In this document: positions 1 through 9,692 of the stretch, piece after piece
Position numbering within the stretch: position 1 is the first letter of the stretch
Layout: the number at the start of each line of letters is the position of its first letter
DNA from: Sphaeramia orbicularis
Taxonomy: Eukaryota; Chordata; Actinopteri; Kurtiformes; Apogonidae
Assembly (NCBI RefSeq): GCF_902148855.1
Contig: NC_043963.1
Span: 33,414,605-33,478,604, forward strand
Reading direction: 5' to 3'
Length of the DNA stretch: 64,000 nt
The notes under the pieces: model-generated
The model's database searches: none
Told to the model about the DNA's origin: nothing
What the model saw: only the letters and a program-made list of their open reading frames with translations
Made by a program: the position numbers and the translations under genes

Positions 1-2329
1 CCCTATAATGGCAAATGTATCATGTTTGATACATGAGTTTTGAAGCCCTCTACATGATCAGTGTGATATTTTTTTTCTTGAAAAACCCGATGTATACATT
101 TAGATGCATGCAATACACGAATAATCCACCAGGGGGAGGAATTTGTTCACCAGAGGCTTTTCCAGTGACACTACAAGATTGTCATTATTGAGGAAGGAGG
201 CAGAACTTTGCCAATTTGGAAAAGGAATTACCAATTTGTTAGACATGTTTGTGGTATATTATGTTTTTGTTTGTTCAAAAATAATATTTGAGCATTGAGA
301 CCTGATGTATCAAATATGATACAAAACTGAAACTCATACATGGAAATTGATATTTGAAAAAAAAAAAAAAAAAAAAAAATTGGGTTCTTCAGAAGGACCA
401 ACAGAGGCTCTAGTTTCAAAGAACTGGAATTTTCTTTCAGTGATTTAATGGTTCAGGCTTTACAGGGTTGAACTTTTATGGGCTATTTTTGTTGTTATCA
501 TTATATTTGTCTAAACAATTGTATCTTTAATTGTACCAGGCATTAAAATGAACAAGAAATTGAAGAAAACAAGGGTGGTCTAATATTTTTTTCCACAATT
601 GTAGATAAAGACAGATAGATTGTTGTATGCATGTGTCCATGTTTTTATGCAAAACATTGCCAAAATTGATCAATCTGACAGTCTGCTCATCCCCAGGGTG
701 TTGGGTTTAATGAGAACCAGCACATAGAGCAGTTTGTCTTTTTCTTACACACAAACACATACAGAAGCACTAAGAAGTACAGCCTGACACATACAAGCAG
801 TTCCATATGTGCTGAGATCACTGTGCCAGCGCTACACAAGCTGGCCTATGCACTGTGGAAACCGAACCAGAATAGGTAATATAGCCAGGCAGAGCAGCTG
901 TGCCAAGCAGGAGAGACAAACCAAGACTGGATATAAAAAACCCAAAGTGATGGATGAAGAATGGCAGAAAGAGAGAGCATTTTGGTTATATCATGTCCAT
1001 GGCACAGACTTCTATGTGCACTGAATTTATGATCAGAGGCAGATATCTGGAAATATCTTAGGGCATTTGTGACATCTGTGAAAAACAGACTGAAGCATAT
1101 AAATTTAAAAGCAAAATGTGGCTTTTTGTGGTTGTATTTGTATGCATGTAGGTTACACACCAGTCTGCCAGACTATAAAAGCTTCCATTTCAAACACATG
1201 TGCCTGTAACTGAAGAAACTTTTAAATAAAAAACAAAGAGCGCTTAAATTAAAGTCAGAGGTTTCCACTTGACATCAGTGTAACATTATGACACAGTGGG
1301 TGAGTTTTAATGTGGCAAAGGGTGCTTGTGTTCTTATTTTCCCCATTTATGTAAGCTTATTATGAAACCGATTTGTAATGGTCTGAAGATAAAAGAGTCT
1401 TATCGGGCTCTGACACGTCATAACATAACAAAACACACACATCTCTGGTGTGATGATCACTGAACCTGCGCCTCCATGCAGTCAGTCTGAGCCTGCAGCA
1501 AGGATGAATGTGCACAGTGCTCCTCTCCAACAGCATTCCCTCTATCACACTGAAGGAGCAAAGACAATACATAGGCTCAAAACAAGATCTAATCTAATCA
1601 AACAAAACTAATCAAATCTAATTAAAATCACAGCTTTAATCTCCTTTTTAACTGGTGCACTACTGGATGGTGTATTAAAGGGACAATATTTAGTAATTCT
1701 TCTTTAAAATAAAAGTAAAAGTATGGCCTAAATGTATTGTATCATTACAGTGTTATGCCAAAGACACCAGTATATTGGATTATACAGATACGAACTGAAT
1801 GGATTTATACTCATGGTCCAGGGAGTTTACATAGAACCATGGGGCCAAAGTGTCAAATTTAATTTAAAGTCAAATAAAGTGACAAAGAAGCTCTGTTGTT
1901 TTCACCACAGGACACAGAACTAAGTGAAAAGAATGGAGTTTGATGATGAAATCACAGTTTATTCTACACGGACCAGTTTGATTATGAAGCTTATAAAGGT
2001 ATATTAGTAACTCTAAGTTTGCCAGTTGTTGATTCACATAATAAACTGTGACACTTCGGACCTTCTTTGGACAATTCAAAACAGATATTTTGTTCAATTA
2101 CTGATAATGTAAACCATATGGAAAACAGAGGTGATTGGTGTTAATACTGAGGTAAGATTATAACACTGTAATAAAAAGGTAGAGTATAATTTGGACCAGC
2201 TGTTAAAATAAATACTTTTGAGTTTTTCATTTGAAGGAGTCAGCTATATTGCAGATGAGTACAGCGTCAAACAAATTTTGGCATGGATCCAGCTGATGTC
2301 AGCATATCAACTGCCTCTATATGTGCGCC
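1..2329. other. AT-rich non-coding stretch, no gene seen
   Basis: Only short unrelated open frames. A poly-A run lies at about 358-379. If the missing ecm2 3' exons exist they are not visible here; I searched for leucine-rich repeat patterns on the minus strand and found none. Confidence 0.6.
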
Positions 2330-2339
2330 AAGTTTGAAC

Positions 2340-2882
2340 AAAATGGATGTTTTTATAGACATGTGAAATTTTGCCCATTATAAGTAAATGGGAGAAGAAA
2401 AAAACGATTTAAAAAAAAAATCACAAAAATTTGAACTTTGACCTACTTTTCCCAAAATGTAACCACATCTATTCTGGGTCACTGGCAGTCTATAAACTCA
2501 ATTTGGTATGAATTCAACCAATTGTTTTGCTGCTACAGACATTTGAAATTTTGCATATTATGAGTAAATGGGGGAAAAAAAGAATGAAAAAATTCATAAA
2601 AAATGTAAACTTTGGCCTATTTTTCCAAAAATGTCATGACATCTATTCTGGGTCACTGGCAATCTTAGAACCAATTTTGGTATGAATTCAACCAATAGTT
2701 TTGCTGCTACAGACATTTTAAATTTTGCCCATTTTAAGTAAATGGAAAAAAAAAGATTTAAAAAATGTATAAAAAATTTTAACTTTGACCTAATATTCCC
2801 AAAATATAATCAGATCTATTCTGGGTCACTGTTAATCTATAAACCCAATTTGGTATGAATTCAACCAACAGTTTTGCTGCTA
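2340..2882. repeat. tandem repeat, about 175-bp unit, three copies
   Basis: Three diverged units in a row. Each contains a TTTTGC..ATTATAAGTAAATGG-like core (starting near 2371, 2550 and 2723), then an A-rich stretch, then TCTATTCTGGGTCACTG and GGTATGAATTCAACCAA. Spacing is about 173-180 bp. The array ends at a (CAAA)n and CCAAA microsatellite (2887-2946). Confidence 0.85.
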
Positions 2883-2886
2883 GAGT

Positions 2887-2946
2887 GTAAACAAACAAAC
2901 AAACAAACAAACAAACAAACAAACCAAACCAAACCAAACCAAACCA
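2887..2946. repeat. AAAC / AACC microsatellite
   Basis: Runs of CAAA units followed by CCAAA units, directly after the 175-bp tandem array. Confidence 0.9.
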
Positions 2947-4645
2947 GAAAACAAATACCCCTTGCCTCCCCTTCGAGGGGTGGGGTAATAATGCCCTTCA
3001 CACCTTGAATGTGGTGGAGAACGTAACCGTAAAACATTGGTTTTGGTAGCCATAGGTGCATTCTGGAGCATGACTTCACCCTGCTGTTGACACTTTGGAA
3101 TATTAATACTACATATGACCTCTTCAAGGTTATTATGTTAAGCTTCAGAAGGGATTACGGCCAGAAAATCAATAGAGTCTTTTAACAAATAAAGTTAGAT
3201 GACAGAAAGACTTAAAAGCTGCAACTGAAACCATATTACCCATAAAATATGACTACGTCAGGCTTTTAGAATCAGAGCTGCATCTATTGCTTTACAAGTG
3301 TAAGTAATCTAAAACATGTTTAGTTCTGTCAGTGAACATGTGGTGCTGGGAGGAGGGTCTGTTTACTGGCAGTATTATGGGATTGGGTATTTAAGACAAG
3401 AAGTTATCTAGGTTGACAGATTCATAAAGAGTCAGGGGAGGAGTGCAAATAGGTGTATGTGTGTGTTTCTCTTTCTGGCATGAGCATCTGTGTGTTAAAA
3501 GATGAAAGTAAAGAGGCTGTTAGTTGTAACCCCTAAGGAGAGACAACTCATTTCATGGCTGTTAGTGCAACAGCATTAATTGGATGCTACTGCAGAGCAT
3601 GGTTATGTAACACGCGTGTACCTGGATGATCACGCACTCATACGGATGATCACTTGTTGAGCATGTGTTCATGTTTTGCATTGGCTATTGTGAACACATA
3701 AGTGAAAAATACAAGCAGATGTAGGGGAAGTTAACTGAGAGCAAAAACACAGATTTAAAAAACTCTAAAAAAAAACCCTAAAAAAACTAAAAAAATAATG
3801 CATTTATCTATACAGACACACACAAAAACACCAGTGACATATATTTACAAGGTACATAATAGAAGGGGTGCTGGCAGTAGGACCCGTCTAGGACACGTCC
3901 CCGGTCCAAGCCTTATTCCCCAGTTCCATATAAACTCTGATATTGTCCAATCAGATTTTCAATCCCAGCAGGCGGCAATAACAACACTGACTCCATGACA
4001 TGGAAAGAAGGCGATTTACTAACCAGAACCAGCACAATAATGTTTACTTTATCATCAGGCGATTTATATTCAATTCATGTTCTGCTGTTTTCCCTGCCTG
4101 TTTCTCAACTGCAGTTTGTTTTTTTGCTGTTACTTCATGCCATTCGATTACATGCAGTCCAGTAAAAATCATGACATCTACAGAATAAAGCCAACAACAA
4201 TGAAGGGCTGTGTTTTATGGATTCTGGCCTCATTTTTGACCTTTGCCCCCCTAAGAAATTGTCCCGCGGTGTGTTTGCAGAGTTCGGGTCAAGCAGAATT
4301 TGCACTCTGTTGTCTGTGCAGCCCAAAGAAAGCCATTTTAAAACAGTGGAGGTGCTATTAAGCCTCCAGAGCCAATGGGAAGACTACTGCCCCCGCCACT
4401 AATGAGGTCAAGTGTCAGGCATGGAGTACAGTACATTTAGAGCCCTTTTCTTTCCACTGTGTTTTGTGTTGCACTCTTTTCACTTGAGCGATCTCTGTTG
4501 TTTAACATCCTCTGCACATAGACAACCAACTACATGCATCTATCACACATTATTGATGAATACACTTCATTAATTTATATTTTCCATCTCTCTGAAATGT
4601 ACTCTTTGTACTTGATCAGAGTCACCCACATTGTATTTTTCTTCC

Positions 4646-4681
<36 letters not shown>

Positions 4682-5221
4682 TTTCTTTACTTGCCTGAAG
4701 CTCCCATTGTGGTTTAAAAGGATCGCAGAAAGCAAAGAAAAACCCACTGGAATTCACTATATTTAAACAACACACACTCTCACATACAATGCACTGCACC
4801 ACAAACACATAGAGACACTCAGTGCACACACACGCACATGCAGGCACACACACTTGCCCCGCAGCTACTTCTCATATGACGACTCATCTACGTATACGAG
4901 GTCAACTGTCACAATCTGTGACGAGTGTGTGTGAAGCATGTGTGTATCTGAATATAATATATGGACAGAGACAGGAGGATAACAAGCATGGTTCCTTAGG
5001 TTTATCTGTGAAACTATTAAAGTGAATCACATAGTTATATGGCATTGATAAATATCCTGTAAACAGGATGGTAGATGGTTCATGTTTGTAAATTTTCTTG
5101 TAGAGGTTTTTTGATACTAGAAGTGTTCAGATTTCTAAAAAAAAACACAAAAAACAAAAAAAAACAAAACAGGAAATCTACCCTCTTGTGGCTGATGGGG
5201 GAACTACAAAAGCTCACTAAG
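2947..5221. other. non-coding stretch, no gene seen
   Basis: No supported exon. It contains a poly-T run (about 4647-4671), a CA-rich patch (about 4760-4855) and A-rich repeats near 5137-5170. Open frames here are short and unlike known proteins. Confidence 0.6.
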
Positions 5222-5320
5222 AAATATATAGATGTTATGTGTGGATAAATACATGAATATATAAAATATATATATAAAAAAATTAATATATAGATGTGAT
5301 GTGTGGATACCTCCCTCCCT
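5222..5320. repeat. outlying units of the 33-bp minisatellite
   Basis: Two or three degenerate units (ATATATAGATGT.ATGTGTGGATA) match the main array at 5701-6420 but are separated from it by about 385 bp of unrelated sequence. Confidence 0.75.
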
Positions 5321-5709
5321 GCTTTACCTCCCAGTGTTTTACTTGAAAGTGCAATAAACTGGTCTACCTCCTAGTACTTTAAATTGAATGGGCAATAACC
5401 TGCTATACATCACAGTACTTTTAATTCTAACGTGCAGTAACTTGTTTACCTCTCAGGACTCTTATCATTACTATTACCCCTTTTTATATAATACTGTATT
5501 GTTAGAAATGTGCATCTGAGCTGTATATGCAATAACTGTTCTCTTGTAGGTTTAGCTATGTTTTATGCTTTGTATCTGCCTGTTTTTTTGTCATATCTTC
5601 ACATTTTGTTCAAGCTCCCTTTTCTGACTCAGGGAAACGCACAAGAATTCCAATGCGCCTATACTGCAATGTATCTGTGCAAATGACAAATAAAGTCTAT
5701 TCTATTCTA
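5321..5709 (+). mobile_element. retroelement 3' tail inserted in the minisatellite
   Basis: Unique-looking sequence ending in AAATAAAGTCTATTCTATTCTA, a short-repeat tail typical of fish LINE or SINE 3' ends, with minisatellite units on both sides. The family was not identified further. Confidence 0.6.
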
Positions 5710-6420
5710 AATACATGAATATATAGATGTGATGTGTGGATAAATATGTGAATATATAGATGTGATGTGTGGATAAATACGTGAATATATAGATGTGATG
5801 TGTGGATAAATACGTGAATATATAGATGTGATGTGTGGATAAATACATGAATATATGGATGTGATGTGTGGATAAATACATGAATATATAGATGTGATGT
5901 GTGGATAAATATGTGAATATATAGATGTGATGTGTGGATAAATACGTGAATATATAGATGTGATGTGTAGATAAATACATGAATATATGGATGTGATGTG
6001 TAGATAAATACATGAATATATGGATGTGATGTGTAGATAAATACATGAATATATAGATGTGATGTGTGGATAAATACATGAATATATAGATGTGATGTGT
6101 GGATAAATACGTGAATATATAGATGTGATGTGTAGATAAATACATGAATATATGGATGTGATGTGTAGATAAATACATGAATATATGGATGTGATGTGTA
6201 GATAAATACATGAATATATGGATGTGATGTGTGGATAAATACATGAATATATGGATGTGATGTGTAGATAAATACATGAATATATGGATGTGATGTGTGG
6301 ATAAATACATGAATATATAAATGTGATGTGTGGATAAATACGTGAATATATAGATGTGATGTGTGGATAAATACATGAATATATGGATGTGATGTGTAGA
6401 TAAATACAAGAATAGATGGA
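5701..6420. repeat. 33-bp minisatellite, about 22 units
   Basis: Near-perfect units of the form GATAAATACATGAATATATG followed by GATGTGATGTGTA. Variation is mostly ACATG/ACGTG/ATGTG and TAGA/TGGA. The unit length is a multiple of three, so two minus-strand frames stay open throughout, coding for 11-residue repeats (HHIYIFMYLST-like). Confidence 0.95.
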
Positions 6421-6425
6421 TATAC

Positions 6426-9400
6426 CGGGCATGTCTCCAGGCATGGGGGTCAATGCCTTGCTGATGCAGCAGATTATGACTCATGTCCAGAACTCGCAGA
6501 TGAATACAACCTCTCAGTGCTTGTTCTGTCACCTCCTCAATCAGATTTTCATTAATCTCCAGCTCCTGTACACAAAGAAAGACACTTAAACCCAGAGTCC
6601 TGCGGTTCCATTTTAGCTCATAAAGACCCAAACAGCCACTGGTGACTGAAATCATCTACCGATGTAAAGTGTTTACTAACTTCTGTTACACTAATCCTAT
6701 CAATACATGTAAATAATTGGTGTAAAATACAATTTATCATCTTTTCATGGTCATCAGATATGACCCATTTGGACGTTCAGAGGCTCCGTAGTGAACACCG
6801 TCATCTTCTACAATACTGATTCACCAGTAAAACCCACGGAGTTTGATAAATGACAGTGGATGGACACACTGGGTTTATGTTCAGTTAATTATATATTTTA
6901 CTGCAAACTTCACTTTTTCTTCAGTTTTCTCTATTTTTGATATAATAATCCTTAACTTTAAACTGAGTTTTTATGGACATCTACATAATCAGCAAATTAA
7001 AAATATAAAAATACCAGATTTTTTACTTGATATTGGAATAAATTGTGATAAATCACTTAAAAAAGGTAAAAAATACTGAAACTTTCATTTGGGAACTGAC
7101 ACAGAGGTAGCACTGGGTCTTTATGGGTTAAGGAGATGCATCTGTTATTGAAGTGATATTACCTGTAGGGAAGGTGGGAGGCCCACGGGGAGAGATCGGA
7201 AGCGGTTGTTGTCCAGCTGGAGCTCCAGAAGCTTCTGTAGTGGTCTGAAGGCTTGAGGTGACACACTGCCCTCATGGAGGCCATTCTCCTCCAACTCCAG
7301 ATTTAAAAGACTATTCAAGCCTAGAAAGAGGATGCACTTAAATTTATTGACAATTTGTACACAGACATAAGAGTTACAGAGCACAGACGTGGGTCCTACC
7401 TCTGAAACAGTACGGTGTGACTGCACTGAGCTTGTTTTTGTTGATTTTTAGCTCCTCCAAAGAGGAGGGCAAGGCCGGCACCCTGGTGAGCAGGTTGTTG
7501 TCTAGGTTCAATTTCTTCAGAAAGGTCAAGTTCTGCATAAGACGCAGCAAAATCAGGGTTAAAGAGCCCAGAGAGATAAAACAGACAAAATAGATACTTG
7601 TCTCAGACTCCATAATTTCCATCCCAGAGTTCACAAAAGTACACCAAATGAGAGAATGTCAGCTCTGTGCATCTTTTCCATGTCATCTATCATGTTGTAT
7701 TTTTAGTAAAGCCACTCTGTGTGGCTCCTCATTGGAAGCTGCTGTGGTGGATGTGTGTCAAGTAAGTGGACTGAAGCCTTTGCTGTATTCCTCTAGCCAG
7801 TCCATCAGTTCTCTGTCATTACTGCAATGTGAGCACAAAATAAAAAAAATAAATTCTCTAAAAATATTTTTGTCTTTTATTCTCCACATCATTGGCTCTA
7901 GTTGGTTTCCAACAGGTCTGTCCAACCAATACTGTGAGAGTGTGCTGATGGTAGCGTGTGACGATTGGTCGGAGTGTGTTAGGCTGCCTCACTGTGGCCT
8001 GTGGTCATTTAGAGGTTATAGACCAGAGGTTATTCTTAGAAAGGATTAGTTAATGCACTTTTCAGTACTCTTATATTACTGTAATGACACAGGATAAGGC
8101 CTGGTTTTTATTTTAATTAGATGCAAAGTTAGTTATAAAACTGGCTTGTAATTCACAAACTCACTCATTGGATTTGAGCTGCAGCCTTAGGATTAAGATC
8201 AGACTAGTTCTACAACACTAACCTCTACCATCTGTGCAAAATAAAAGGTGTTTTCAGTTTTTCAGTACAATAGAGGGGATAACACACAACAGCTCCCCTA
8301 GATCAGCATTCAATGGGCTCGAACTACGGATGCAATTTGCAAGTTTTAAATCTAAAATAGTCCACAAAAAGCAATTGTTACACACATTGCCTGCAGAGGG
8401 AGAAGCTGAATAGGACTTGCATGTCCAGAGGAGTGTTATGTGAGGTACGAGCTTGGACAAGGCCAAACACATGCACTCAGAACAGTTACTCACAGACAGG
8501 GGGTTTTGGCTGAATGATTCATCATCCAAATTGTTTTTGCTCAGATCCAGTGTGTCCAGGTTGAGCAGGCCCGAGAAATCTTTTGGGGCAATACTTTTGA
8601 TCTTGTTATCTGATAAATGATAAATCAGATTATATGAAATGTAATGCATAATGTATGTACACTGTTGTCCATAAAGTTGGGAGAAAATGTTTTTACAACT
8701 TCTTTTGAAATGATTGTAACAGTGTGATTTATTCTTGGTAAAGTGTAACTGGGACTCAGTGTGTAATCATTGTACCCAGTCAAAGGTGATTACTGATACT
8801 TTACTGTGTGTAAATAGGAATAAAAAGAGGAATGTATCTGAAAACAAAATTGACCAACTTTTTGGGCAACAGTGAAGTATGTGAAAGCACAAGAAATGAT
8901 CAGATTCAATAAGTATGATATGTCACATTATATATCATTTAACATCACATAATGGTACTTTTTACATGAAAAGACAATTAACCTATTGGCCATTATATAT
9001 TTTGCTTTGACATGTAAATAATAAAATAAGTGGCAAACTTTTAGTTACAAAAAAAAACAAAAAACAATACAGTTTAATATTTTATATTTTTAATCAAACT
9101 ACATACAAAATAAAACTATATATAAAACACACTATTATTACAATTACTGTATTCTATTGTATTATCAAAACAGCATCAACATTGAGCATAATGGTTTATT
9201 AAAAAGGCACTTAACATGTAATCAGTGTCACTGCCGTGTCACCATAGTGTCCAGTTATCATCTGTACAAATATACACACACTCACCTGCCATGTCCAGCT
9301 TCGTGGCTTCCGGGTCAAGGATGATTGGCAGGTGAGTCATGCCGAGGCCCTTGCAGTTGATTTCTCTGTTTGCAATCCGACACTCACCAGAAGGAGAAGT

Positions 9401-9464
9401 AGAGCTGGAGTGGGTTTCTGTTTGATTGCTGGGAGACTCAGTTGCTTCTTCTTCCTCTTCTTCT

Positions 9465-9498
<34 letters not shown>

Positions 9499-9658
9499 AG
9501 TAATAAATAAGAAGTACCATGATGTATCACAGCTAGATTAATGAATTTTAAATTAATTAAATTAATTAATGCAAATCATAACCTCCTCCTCCTCCTCTTC
9601 TTCCTCCTCCTCTTCCTCCTCATCATCATCGTCATCGTCATCATCATCGTCGTCATCG

Positions 9659-9692
<34 letters not shown>

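Noticed and set aside
1-5200. Missing ecm2 3' exons
   Set aside because: No leucine-rich repeat pattern was found on the minus strand here, so I do not call any exon.
5701-6420. CRISPR-like regular repeat array
   Set aside because: Units are contiguous 33-bp repeats with no unique spacers, in a vertebrate genome; it is a minisatellite.
7648-8049. 133-residue plus-strand open frame in an ecm2 intron
   Set aside because: No homology seen, and it lies between real minus-strand exons.
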